Assembly (NCBI GenBank): GCA_002314145.1
Contig: DCCG01000005.1
Location: forward strand, 1-64,000
Direction: 5' to 3'
DNA from: Thalassolituus sp. UBA1087
Lineage (GTDB): Bacteria > Pseudomonadota > Gammaproteobacteria > Pseudomonadales > Oceanobacteraceae
DNA: 64,000 nucleotides
The position numbers and the translations under genes were made by a program. The notes under the pieces were generated by a model. The model saw nothing but the letters and a program-made list of their open reading frames with translations. It was not told the DNA's origin and did not search any database. Positions 1-8,695 of this stretch are shown here, one piece after another (the stretch's first letter is position 1; every line of letters begins with the position of its first letter).

Positions 1-606
1 TTATTTTCCGCATGGACCACTAGCTATACGCTCTCTATAAAAATAGGTTGCGGTCTTCTTGGTGTGCTTTGCATACACCCACTTTCCATTCTCTTTCAAT
101 AAAGTTGTGCCCCACCTTGTAAGCCTAGCTAGCTGTACATACGGGGTTTCCTTCAATATCTCAATGAGTGCCAATCTTAGGTTTTCGTTATTATCAGGAA
201 CTATAACGCTTTTCGGTTCGATAATGTTGGTTTCGGAATTTCTCTTTAATGCCTCGGAAAGCATTAAATGCTCCTCCATAAGCCTTCTTTTTCTAACTGT
301 TACAGTTTTCTCTACTTTTAGAATTAGTGAAGACTTCGAATCACTAGCGCTTCGATCAGGCATCAAGTTGCTTATCAAAGAAGCATTTGCCTCCTCTGCA
401 GCTTGAACAGCTTCATCAAGCGTATTATAAAAATCAGCCTTAAAGCTTTCACCTTTTTTTAGATAACGTTTAAACCACCCTAAGCTACCATCCTTTTTAA
501 GCTTGCACTCACACATCAGATACCCGCACCCCCTCTCAAACCATGGCTCAGGAAATAAAGCAAGTGTAGGCAAACCATATCCAGGTAGTTGTGATTCTTT
601 AATCAT
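1..606 (-). CDS. hypothetical protein, AT-rich orphan gene
   Basis: A complete 201-codon frame with its stop at the very first bases of the window and an ATG at 604-606, preceded by a plausible AGGT ribosome site. I do not recognise the family. The product is soluble-looking and lysine-rich, with a charged, probably helical middle (residues ~60-125) and no signal peptide or membrane segment. The C-terminal third (residues ~145-195) reads like a small folded basic domain with several aromatic residues. Base composition is visibly more AT-rich than the genes from 1.2 kb onward, which suggests recent acquisition, perhaps the edge of an island lying to the left. No phage or recombinase motif was seen, so any mobile function would be a guess. 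Confidence 0.6.
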   Translation of the reverse strand: MIKESQLPGYGLPTLALFPEPWFERGCGYLMCECKLKKDGSLGWFKRYLKKGESFKADFYNTLDEAVQAAEEANASLISNLMPDRSASDSKSSLILKVEKTVTVRKRRLMEEHLMLSEALKRNSETNIIEPKSVIVPDNNENLRLALIEILKETPYVQLARLTRWGTTLLKENGKWVYAKHTKKTATYFYRERIASGPCGK

Positions 607-1226
607 CGAGAATATTACCTAATATAAAGTGGCCAGATAGCCGAAAAAATATAACAGTTTTATTTATGCGCATGCTCATTTTGCCAGCGGCCTTTCACTC
701 AGAACCTACCACTAACCCGTTGATTCTTCTGGGTTGTTCCAGGTTTATTGTACAAACCTTAGCGGCGTAAACGCGCATGCGCATTAACGCCCTGTCGGCT
801 TGCACATTAATTCCGGCCGTCATCACTGAATCCTGATACGAATCAAGTACTTGTAATATCCATCCTGTGGAAACCGTGCCTGTACAAAATGGCAAAGCGA
901 GCACGAAATACCTGTACATTGCCAATATACTGTACGGCACTGACAGTTGAGTCAATGTCCAGGGACGCCGGGTGACCAGGCCCGTCCGGGCCGCTGAAAC
1001 AGCTCCTGCACGAATCCACATCCTCAATTGCAGCTTAAGCAGACCCTGCAGATTTTCTCACGCCCACGAAACCCTGCGAGACCATCCTGTCACCCGTCTT
1101 GGCAAATCTTTGCTGCACCTGTATGGTGCGCGCCGCCATCATTGGCGGGTCAGTCTGGCACTGACTACCCTGAAACCTGTTGCTGACGGGCAACCCTGTT
1201 CCTGTTCCTGTTCTATGGAGACTCTG
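607..1226. other. gene-free stretch upstream of the polyamine-binding protein gene
   Basis: About 620 bases without a convincing gene. The open frames here have no ribosome site and no protein-like composition. Visible structure: a GCGCATGC-type palindromic core occurs twice (near 668 and near 772), and there are three tandem CCTGTT units just before the gene at 1227. It probably carries the promoter of that gene, but no convincing -35/-10 pair could be fixed. Confidence 0.5.
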
Positions 1227-2330
1227 ATGATCAAACGCCTGTTATCCCTGTGTGCTGCGATTCCTGTTCTGCTGGCGACCAGCCTCGCCGCCCACGCAGA
1301 AGAGAAGACGCTGCATATCTACAACTGGTCGGACTATATCGCCGAAGACACCATTGAGCAGTTTGAGGCTGAGACGGGTATCGATGTGGTATATGACGTG
1401 TACGATGCGAATGAGGTGCTGGAAGCCAAGCTGCTGGTCGGTAACAGTGGTTACGATATCGTTTTCCCGACCGCGCGCCCGTTTGCCCAGCGTATGATGA
1501 AGGCCGGGATTTTCCGCAAGCTGGATAAATCTCAGCTGGGTAATTTCAGCAATCTGTCACCGGTGATCCTGAAATCCCTGGCGGATATCGATGCCGGTAA
1601 CCAGTATCTGATGCCTTATATGTGGGGCAGCTCTGGCATTGGCATTAATGTGGATAAAGTGAAAGCCATTCTGGGTGATGATATGCCATTGGACAGCTGG
1701 GACCTGCTGTTTAATCCGGAAATCACGGCGAAGCTGAAAGGCTGTGGCATCGCGCTGATGGATGATCCGATTGAGGTGTTTGTGGCAGCACGCCTGTATC
1801 TGGGTAAAGACACGGCGGATTTCAGCAAGAAAGCCATTAATGAAGCCAGCCAGGCCATTGAAGCGGTGCGCGGTGATATTGCTTATTTCCACAGCTCCAA
1901 AACCATCAGTGATATGGCCAATGGGGATATCTGTGTCGCCCATGGATATTCCGGCGATATGCTGCAGGCCAAAGACCGCGCGGCAGAAGCGCAGAATGGG
2001 GTGCATATCGAATATCTGGTACCGCAGGAAGGTGCGGTGGTGTGGAATGATGTAGCCGCCATCACGAAAGACGCGCCGCACCCACAGGCGGCGCATCAGT
2101 TTCTGAACTTTCTGATGCGCCCGGAGGTGATGGCGAATATCACTAATTATGTGGCGTACGCCAACGCCAATGCTGCTGCAACACCCCTGGTGGATGAGGA
2201 GATCCGCAATAACCCGGGGATTTATCCGTCGCAGACAACCCAGGATAAGTTCGTGGTCATCAAGGAAGCGACCAACCGCGAAATCCGCTCTATGAACCGC
2301 GCCTGGTCACGGGTAAAAAGCGGGCGCTGA
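1227..2330 (+). CDS. periplasmic polyamine (spermidine/putrescine)-type substrate-binding protein
   Basis: 367 residues, starting at the ATG with GGAG six bases upstream rather than at upstream in-frame codons. Residues 1-~24 form a signal peptide ending near AAHA, so the mature protein is periplasmic. The mature start (LHIYNWSDYI) and the later blocks DIVFPT and LMPYMWGSSGIG are hallmarks of the PotF/PotD family, cluster D-type solute-binding proteins of ABC importers for putrescine or spermidine. Length matches PotF (~370). No permease or ATPase gene is adjacent, so it is an orphan binding protein that would have to dock on a transporter encoded elsewhere. Ligand identity (putrescine, spermidine or another amine) cannot be fixed by eye. 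Confidence 0.9.
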   Translation: MIKRLLSLCAAIPVLLATSLAAHAEEKTLHIYNWSDYIAEDTIEQFEAETGIDVVYDVYDANEVLEAKLLVGNSGYDIVFPTARPFAQRMMKAGIFRKLDKSQLGNFSNLSPVILKSLADIDAGNQYLMPYMWGSSGIGINVDKVKAILGDDMPLDSWDLLFNPEITAKLKGCGIALMDDPIEVFVAARLYLGKDTADFSKKAINEASQAIEAVRGDIAYFHSSKTISDMANGDICVAHGYSGDMLQAKDRAAEAQNGVHIEYLVPQEGAVVWNDVAAITKDAPHPQAAHQFLNFLMRPEVMANITNYVAYANANAAATPLVDEEIRNNPGIYPSQTTQDKFVVIKEATNREIRSMNRAWSRVKSGR

Positions 2331-2342
2331 TCTGACGCCAGT

Positions 2343-2377
2343 GCAGCCATACCAGAGTGGTATGGTTGCTTTCTGTT
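2343..2377 (+). terminator. intrinsic terminator of the polyamine-binding protein gene
   Basis: A 12-bp stem with one G-T wobble (2343-2354 with 2358-2369) and a GAG loop, followed by a T-rich TTTCTGTT tract 13 bases after the stop codon. It lies between convergent genes and ends plus-strand transcription. Confidence 0.8.
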
Positions 2378-2386
2378 CGCTACCCG

Positions 2387-3436
2387 CTACAGAGCCAACA
2401 GTTTTTCTTTGATCGCCATCCAGCCAGCTGGCTCCTGAATAATGGCATCAACATCCTCAGGCGCCAGTATTTTTGCAAAGCCGTAATGGCGGAACAATTC
2501 ATATAATATTTTACAGGCGGGACCGTCATCCCCTCCGGTTTCGTAAGCTTCCGGGTGCACAGTGGGCGGCAGGTTGTTTCTGGCCTCGCTTCCCACAGCA
2601 TAATTATTATGAAATTTCTCTGACACAGGAACACCCAGTACAGCCTTTGCTTTAGCAATACGCTGCTCCTGGAAAGCACGCCAATGAAGCTCAAGCGCCG
2701 CGGCTACACAGGCTTCGGACTGGCCAATTTTCGCATCAATTTTCACGGCATAAGCCAGCAGCCCGGTAATAGCACCGATTCCCGGAATCAAAGGAATCGA
2801 TGCACCAGTCAATTTACACCCTTTAGTGAAGCGCTTGGTCTCTTTCGCTTTGATTAACACCGTCAGCCAACCAGCAATGGTATTGCTTTTTGGCAACAGC
2901 TTTTTCGCCATATCGTTGAACACTTTCAGATGTATACGGGTCGAATGAAATGACTGACCGTGCAGAATAATGCCCGTCACGTTCACATAGGTGAATGGTT
3001 TAGCCAGCGCACCGGCCAGGCCAGACATCGAAGAGCCTATTTTTTTCTTTTGTGCTCTCTGAACATACATTAAGGTTTTGGGAGAAAATTTATCACCCGT
3101 CTGATCAAAGCCATGCAACGAAAAGTACGGATTATCTTTTGTACGGTTGGGTTTCTGCCTTTCAGAGCGTTCTTTTTTTCCTTCTTTGATGGCTTCTGCG
3201 GCTTTATAAGTAACACCACCAATTTTGAAGTTTTCAGCCACTGCCGCGTAATGCTCAGCATTATCGGCCAGCTCCCCGACGCCAAAATCCACATCGGCAC
3301 AAACAACCTCAATGAAGCCCCAGATAATATCCTGTTTTACCTTAGATAATTCATCCCTTTTAAGCTTCGCAAGCCTGTCATTCTGAGCGTTAATATTATC
3401 CCTGAAGGTATCAACGGGTATATGTTCGCCTGGCAT
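2387..3436 (-). CDS. hypothetical protein with a Gly-rich hydrophobic segment
   Basis: 349 residues, ATG with a GGGAG ribosome site 6-10 bases upstream. I do not recognise the family. The N-terminal ~130 residues are charged and probably helical. A hydrophobic, glycine/proline-rich stretch (around residues 215-240, with IPLIPGIGAITG) could be a single membrane segment or an amphipathic hairpin. The C-terminal ~80 residues are soluble. There is no signal peptide. It is followed on the same strand, in the upstream direction, by another unknown gene (3659-4492) separated by 222 bases, so the two may form a functional pair. Such Gly-rich membrane hairpins occur in some contact-dependent toxins, but nothing here proves this. 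Confidence 0.6.
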   Translation of the reverse strand: MPGEHIPVDTFRDNINAQNDRLAKLKRDELSKVKQDIIWGFIEVVCADVDFGVGELADNAEHYAAVAENFKIGGVTYKAAEAIKEGKKERSERQKPNRTKDNPYFSLHGFDQTGDKFSPKTLMYVQRAQKKKIGSSMSGLAGALAKPFTYVNVTGIILHGQSFHSTRIHLKVFNDMAKKLLPKSNTIAGWLTVLIKAKETKRFTKGCKLTGASIPLIPGIGAITGLLAYAVKIDAKIGQSEACVAAALELHWRAFQEQRIAKAKAVLGVPVSEKFHNNYAVGSEARNNLPPTVHPEAYETGGDDGPACKILYELFRHYGFAKILAPEDVDAIIQEPAGWMAIKEKLLAL

Positions 3437-3658
3437 AATCGTCTCCCTGAAATACTCTGTAACGGTTTTGCGATCATAGACGGGGATTATTTCAGAATGG
3501 TGATAGTTTCAGGTGAACATCTGATTGGAAATGGACTATATCTTATGAGGAAAAGTATCTGATCGTTGTTATTTGATAATCCGGTATATTCTATCTTCCG
3601 GGTCTGATATTTTTATTGCGATATACACAAAATAATGTATATAAAAAAGACACAGCAT

Positions 3659-4492
3659 CTATTTTCTGACGATAGCGCCAGCATCACCAAAAAGAAATTC
3701 CGATACAGCTTCAACAATCTGTTGTCTGTTTGTTTTATGGTGGAATTCCTTACTATTCAGCGCTTCAACATAAGCTTTGAATGTCGGATCGGCGGGCGTA
3801 CCTGGCGTTGGGTAGAACCCCAGCTGGTGCATAGTAAATTCAGGCCTGTAGCCAAAGGTCGCCAGCCCCATCAGCTCCCGGGCAAAGACCCGTGGAATAC
3901 CGAACTTCGGATCATATATCATCTGCTGGTTGTGATGAAAAAACTGCCGCCAGGTTTCTTTCGGGTCTCCATTACCGGCTGCTTTAATTTTCTCCCAACT
4001 GGAGGCTTCCGATTCGGTTAACCCCAATACAAATCCCTGACTTCCTGTGATCGCACCTATGATCAGCGCATCATTTAACAATGGTGTCCAACCCTTTTCA
4101 CTCAGAATTGAGTTCGCTTTGGTTGGGCCACTATACCTGGGGTTTTCCACTTCGCTGCGTGGTCCTTCACGCCTGTACTGTTCCCGTAAATCGCGTTTTG
4201 CCTGGTGCAGAATGGCCCTGGTTTCTTTGTCCTGGATACCGGTTGCACCGGTTACGCCAAAATTCCTGACATAGTATTTATCTTTACGGATTTCAGTGCT
4301 GCCCAACACTGTCAGCTTAAACCGGTTGCGGGACGTCGCCTCGTACAGCCGCCAGGCATATCCGATATAGGCTTCCATATTATCATTGTCCAGCCAGCTG
4401 ACTTCCCATTTCCCTACCCAGGCATTCTGAGACCGATAGAAGTACTTCACGACATTCGTAAACTGCTGGCGAAACTGAGCCTCGGTATACAT
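3659..4492 (-). CDS. hypothetical protein, partner of the downstream unknown gene
   Basis: 277 residues. I chose the ATG at 4492 rather than the TTG two codons earlier because GAG sits six bases before it. I do not recognise the family. The N-terminal half is rich in aromatic and charged residues (Trp, Tyr, Arg). A short apolar segment around residues 145-165 (LIIGAITGSQGFVLGL) is too weak for a confident membrane helix. The C-terminal half is soluble with an HHN-like motif. It is transcribed in the same direction as 2387-3436 and divergently from glnE, so the two likely form a small accessory unit inserted between conserved housekeeping genes. Confidence 0.6.
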   Translation of the reverse strand: MYTEAQFRQQFTNVVKYFYRSQNAWVGKWEVSWLDNDNMEAYIGYAWRLYEATSRNRFKLTVLGSTEIRKDKYYVRNFGVTGATGIQDKETRAILHQAKRDLREQYRREGPRSEVENPRYSGPTKANSILSEKGWTPLLNDALIIGAITGSQGFVLGLTESEASSWEKIKAAGNGDPKETWRQFFHHNQQMIYDPKFGIPRVFARELMGLATFGYRPEFTMHQLGFYPTPGTPADPTFKAYVEALNSKEFHHKTNRQQIVEAVSEFLFGDAGAIVRK

Positions 4493-4561
4493 AAGCAACT
4501 CTCAACAATACGGTCAGGGTAACCGGGCGGAGAAGGTAGCACCGGGGATGTTACGGCGACA

Positions 4562-4579
4562 ACCCGACAGATGTCGGGT
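4562..4579. promoter_or_regulatory. short perfect inverted repeat upstream of glnE
   Basis: ACCCGACA and TGTCGGGT flank a two-base centre. The loop is too small for a good RNA hairpin, so it resembles a protein-binding operator. It lies 80 bases before the glnE start and about 70 bases before the divergent gene at 4492. Confidence 0.35.
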
Positions 4580-4658
4580 AAGACCCGTGGCAGCACTGGC
4601 TCCTGTGCGTTTCAGCCGCTAAAGTAACAGCAGATATCCAGAGAGCACAGATACACCT

Positions 4659-7595
4659 ATGAACTGCCCCGCGTCCCTCGAACATCACTGGCAAGCCACT
4701 CAGACGCACCTCACCGAAGACGGTGCCCGCCACGGGCTGGACTGGCCGGCGTTGTGGCAATCCCTGTCAGAGGAGCAGCAGGCCAGAGCCTGTAAGGTGC
4801 TGACCATCAGCCAGTATGTGGCGGAGGCGTTGCCAAGAGAGCCGCAATGGTTTGCCCGGGCGCTGGCATCCGACGCCATGGCAGAGCCGCTGACGCGCGG
4901 CACCATCAGCCACTGGCTGGATGAGCTGGCCGCGGATGCGGACAGCGAAGACGACTGGCACCGGGCACTGCGTATTCTGCGCCGCCGCTGCATGGTGCAC
5001 ATCATCTGGCGCGATATTCTTCGCCTGGCCCCTACCATGGAAACCACCCGTGCGTTGTCGGATCTGGCCGATGAATGCGTGGTGCGCTCCATCGCTTTTC
5101 TGGGCGAACAGCTGCAACAGCGCTATGGCAAACCCATGGCGAAGGTGGCTGGCAATGAGCACAGTCAGGAAGAGGATGAAGAACAGCAGCTGCATGTATT
5201 GGGCATGGGCAAGCTGGGCGCCTACGAGCTGAACTTAAGTTCGGATATCGATCTGATTTTTGCTTATCCGCAAAGCGGCAATACCACCGGCCCGAAAGTG
5301 GTGACCAATCAGGAATACTTTATCAAGCTGGGGCAGAAACTGATTCAGGCGCTGGATAAACAGACCATTGATGGTTTTGTATTCCGCACCGATATGCGCC
5401 TGCGCCCTTATGGCCAGAGCGGCCCACTGGTGATGAATTTCGCCTCGCTGGAGGAATACTTTCAGAATCAGGGGCGCGACTGGGAACGCTACGCCATGGT
5501 TAAGGCGCGTATCATCACCGGCGAAGATAACCTGCACGCCCGCGAATTACTCGGCATTCTGCGGCCCTTTACTTACCGGGTGTATCTCGACTTCAGTGCC
5601 TTTGATTCACTGCGTTCGATGAAGGCCATGATCAATGCCGAAGTACGTCGCCGCGGGCATGAAAATAACGTCAAACTGGGCGCCGGTGGTATCCGTGAAG
5701 TGGAGTTTATTGTGCAGGCGTTTCAGCTGATCCGCGGCGGTCAGGATAAACCTCTGCAGACCCGCGAATTACTGAAAGTGCTGGCTGTGTTATCCGGTGA
5801 AGGCCTGTTGCCGGCCCACGCCTGCGATGAATTAAAAACCGCTTATTTATTTCTGCGTGATACCGAGCATGCCATTCAGGCGTTAAAAGATGAGCAGACC
5901 CAACTGTTACCGGAATCGGACGATGAACGTATGCGCATTGCCTGGGCGATGAATTTCGACCACTGGGAAACATTCACCGCCGAGCTTAAACAGCAACGGG
6001 AGATCGTCAGCCATCACTTTGCCCAGATCGTTGCCGGTGATGATGACGAAGACGTCAGCGAAGAAACCGAGCAGGTATGGACCGATCTCTGGCTGAACGA
6101 ACTGGACGAAGAACACTACGCTGATTTTCTTGAGCAGTATCCCTGCGCCGCGTCTGCGGCCGTGCGCGAACAGCTGGATAAATTCCGTCAATCCCGCGCC
6201 GTCCTGCATATGCAGCCTATTGGCCGCGAGCGGCTGGATGCGTTAATGCCACAACTGCTGCGTGAGCTGTGGCGCCGCCATGAACCCACGGATGTTCTGC
6301 AGCGCATTATGCCCTTGCTGGAAGCTGTGCTGCGGCGTACCGCGTATCTGGTGCTGTTGAAAGAAAACCCTCAGGCACTGGAACAGCTGATCCGCCTGTG
6401 CGAAGCCTCGACCTGGGTTGCTGAATACATCACCCAGACCCCGGTGCTGCTGGATGAGTTACTGACCCCGGAACACCTCTACCAGCTGCCCAGCCGCGCC
6501 CAGCTGGCGGAAGAACTGCATCTGCGTCTGCTGCGCATTGATGAGCAGGATCTGGAACAACAGATGGAGCAGCTGCGCCAGTTTGTGCGGGCGCACAAAT
6601 TACGCGCCGCCGCCTGTGAAGTCATGGAAGCCCTGCCGCTGATGCGCATCAGTGATTACCTCACCTGGCTGGCGGAAGTGATTCTGGAAAAAGTCACCGC
6701 GCTGGCCTGGCAGCAATGTGTGCACAAATACGGCTATCCCCGCACCCGCGATAAAGAGATCGTCACTGAGCCGGAATTTGTGGTGATCGGTTACGGCAAA
6801 GTGGGTGGCCTGGAACTGAGTTACAGCTCAGATCTGGATTTGGTTTTTCTGCACAACAGTGCATCTATGGGCAGCACCAATGGTGACCGCAGTCTCGACA
6901 ACGGTGTTTTTTATACCCGTATGGGCCAGCGCATGATCCATATTATGTCGGCCCAGACCCGCTCCGGTGATCTGTACGAGACCGACCTTCGTCTGAGACC
7001 ATCAGGCAATTCCGGCATGATAGTCGCGTCGATGAAAGCCTTTCAGGAATATCAGCAGAAACACGCCTGGACGTGGGAACATCAGGCGCTGGTGCGGGCC
7101 CGGGTTCTGTGCGGCAGCCCGGCGGCGGCAGCGGAATTTCAGGCAATCCGTAATCAGACGCTGGGCCAGACCCGGGATCTGCCCAAACTGCGTGAAGAAG
7201 TACGGGAAATGCGGCAGAAAATGAGGGATAATCTGGGCTCCAAAGATACGAGTGGCCAACAATTCCACCTTAAGCAGGATGCCGGAGGTATTGTTGATAT
7301 CGAGTTTCTGGTTCAATATGGGGTTCTGGCCTGGTCACACCGACACCCAGAGCTGTTAGACGTCACCGATAACATGCGGTTACTGGATGCGTTTGCAGCA
7401 TGCGGTCTGATGGATTCACAAGATTGTCAGACCCTGCAGGATACCTACCTGACCTACCGAGCCGAAACTCACCGGCGTGCACTGCAGAAACAATCACTGC
7501 TTCTGGATGCAGACACCCTGTCCAGACTGAATTTCAGTGCCCGACGCCTGGATGTGACCCGACTGTGGAAACTCTGGCTGGAGCCCGACGCTTAA
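4659..7595 (+). CDS. glnE: bifunctional glutamine synthetase adenylyltransferase/deadenylase GlnE
   Basis: 978 residues, close to the ~950 typical of GlnE. It carries two nucleotidyltransferase modules, each with the family signature: GMGKLGAYELN followed by SSDIDLIF (around residues 181-200), and GYGKVGGLELS followed by SSDLDLVF (around residues 710-728). In the known enzyme the N-terminal module removes AMP from glutamine synthetase and the C-terminal module adds it, in response to PII signalling and glutamine. Helical linker regions separate the modules. The gene is followed after 52 bases by ilvE on the same strand, an arrangement common in Pseudomonas relatives, and the two may share a transcript. 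The ribosome site is weak. Confidence 0.97.
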   Translation: MNCPASLEHHWQATQTHLTEDGARHGLDWPALWQSLSEEQQARACKVLTISQYVAEALPREPQWFARALASDAMAEPLTRGTISHWLDELAADADSEDDWHRALRILRRRCMVHIIWRDILRLAPTMETTRALSDLADECVVRSIAFLGEQLQQRYGKPMAKVAGNEHSQEEDEEQQLHVLGMGKLGAYELNLSSDIDLIFAYPQSGNTTGPKVVTNQEYFIKLGQKLIQALDKQTIDGFVFRTDMRLRPYGQSGPLVMNFASLEEYFQNQGRDWERYAMVKARIITGEDNLHARELLGILRPFTYRVYLDFSAFDSLRSMKAMINAEVRRRGHENNVKLGAGGIREVEFIVQAFQLIRGGQDKPLQTRELLKVLAVLSGEGLLPAHACDELKTAYLFLRDTEHAIQALKDEQTQLLPESDDERMRIAWAMNFDHWETFTAELKQQREIVSHHFAQIVAGDDDEDVSEETEQVWTDLWLNELDEEHYADFLEQYPCAASAAVREQLDKFRQSRAVLHMQPIGRERLDALMPQLLRELWRRHEPTDVLQRIMPLLEAVLRRTAYLVLLKENPQALEQLIRLCEASTWVAEYITQTPVLLDELLTPEHLYQLPSRAQLAEELHLRLLRIDEQDLEQQMEQLRQFVRAHKLRAAACEVMEALPLMRISDYLTWLAEVILEKVTALAWQQCVHKYGYPRTRDKEIVTEPEFVVIGYGKVGGLELSYSSDLDLVFLHNSASMGSTNGDRSLDNGVFYTRMGQRMIHIMSAQTRSGDLYETDLRLRPSGNSGMIVASMKAFQEYQQKHAWTWEHQALVRARVLCGSPAAAAEFQAIRNQTLGQTRDLPKLREEVREMRQKMRDNLGSKDTSGQQFHLKQDAGGIVDIEFLVQYGVLAWSHRHPELLDVTDNMRLLDAFAACGLMDSQDCQTLQDTYLTYRAETHRRALQKQSLLLDADTLSRLNFSARRLDVTRLWKLWLEPDA

Positions 7596-7647
7596 CGGGC
7601 AGCAGCCGACAATGATTTTTTGATTCGAATTTAATAGTGAGGTCCTT

Positions 7648-8583
7648 ATGCTACCTTCCATGTCCGACCGCGATGGTCTGATCTGGCTAGACGGAGAGTT
7701 GGTTAACTGGCGCGATGCCAAAGTACACGTACTGACTCATACTCTGCATTACGGCATGGGGTGCTTCGAAGGTGTGCGGGCTTACCAGACAGAACAGGGC
7801 GTCGCGTCCATTTTCCGCCTGAAAGAACACACCGAGCGTCTGTTCAACTCCGCGCACATTCTTGGCATGCCAATGCCTTTCAGCAAAGAAGAGATTGATG
7901 AAGCCCAGCGTGCTGCTGTGCGTGAAAACAACCTCGACGACGGTGCTTATATCCGCCCGATGGTATTTTTCGGTTCCGAAGGCATGGGCCTGCGTGCCGA
8001 AAACCTGAAAGTTCATGTCATGGTCGCGGCCTGGGAATGGCCGGCTTACATGGGTGAAGAAGCCAAAACCCAGGGCATTAAAATCCGTACCTCAAGCTAC
8101 ACCCGCCACCATGTGAACATCACCATGTGTAAGGCGAAAGCGAACGGTAACTACATCAACTCCATGCTGGCCCTGCGCGAAGCCGTCGACAGCGGCTGTG
8201 AAGAAGCCCTGCTGCTGGATAACGAAGGCTATGTTGCGGAAGGTTCCGGCGAGAATATCTTCATCGTCTCCAAAGGGGTGATCTACACACCGGAGCTGAC
8301 TTCCTGTCTGGATGGTATTACCCGCCGTACCATTATTGAGATGGCGCAGTCGCTGGGTTATGAAGTACGCGAAAAACGTCTGACCCGTGATGAAGTTTAT
8401 ATCGCGGACGAAGCCTTCTTCACCGGTACTGCCGCTGAAGTGCTGCCGATCCAGTCTCTGGATGGCCGTAAAATTGGTGAAGGCTGTCGCGGCCCGATCA
8501 CTGAGAAGCTGCAGTCACTGTACTTCAATACCGTTACCGGTAAAGAAGCCTTTAAACCAGAGTGGCTGACGCCGGTTAAATAA
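7648..8583 (+). CDS. ilvE: branched-chain amino acid aminotransferase
   Basis: 311 residues, the usual size of a fold-type IV PLP aminotransferase. It catalyses the last step of leucine, isoleucine and valine synthesis using glutamate as amino donor. The PLP-binding lysine should be K164, in AKANGNYINSM, matching the AKAGGNY motif of E. coli IlvE. The downstream blocks GYVAEGSGENIF, DGITRRTI and FFTGTAAEVLPI are also canonical. The start at 7648 has AGGT at a suitable distance; an in-frame ATG four codons later is a possible alternative. A strong bidirectional terminator follows. Confidence 0.97.
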   Translation: MLPSMSDRDGLIWLDGELVNWRDAKVHVLTHTLHYGMGCFEGVRAYQTEQGVASIFRLKEHTERLFNSAHILGMPMPFSKEEIDEAQRAAVRENNLDDGAYIRPMVFFGSEGMGLRAENLKVHVMVAAWEWPAYMGEEAKTQGIKIRTSSYTRHHVNITMCKAKANGNYINSMLALREAVDSGCEEALLLDNEGYVAEGSGENIFIVSKGVIYTPELTSCLDGITRRTIIEMAQSLGYEVREKRLTRDEVYIADEAFFTGTAAEVLPIQSLDGRKIGEGCRGPITEKLQSLYFNTVTGKEAFKPEWLTPVK

Positions 8584-8603
8584 CCGCCCTGCCCGCTGGT
8601 CAT

Positions 8604-8641
8604 AAAAAAGCCCCGGCTGATTGTTCAGCCGGGGCTTTTTT
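8604..8641. terminator. bidirectional intrinsic terminator between ilvE and the ChoX-like gene
   Basis: A perfect hairpin (AAGCCCCGGCTGA / TCAGCCGGGGCTT, four-base loop) flanked by an A-run on the left and a T-run on the right. It can terminate ilvE on the plus strand and the binding-protein gene on the minus strand. Confidence 0.95.
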
Positions 8642-8695
8642 ATTTTTTATATTGGCGGCCTGTGGGTCAGGCCGCGCTCTTTATGTCAGCTGCCG

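Noticed and set aside
695..1027. 110-codon minus-strand frame in the leader of the polyamine-binding protein gene
   Set aside because: No ribosome site and no protein-like pattern; more likely chance in GC-rich DNA.
1205..1214. Tandem CCTGTT units as a microsatellite or regulatory repeat
   Set aside because: Only three imperfect units; probably chance.
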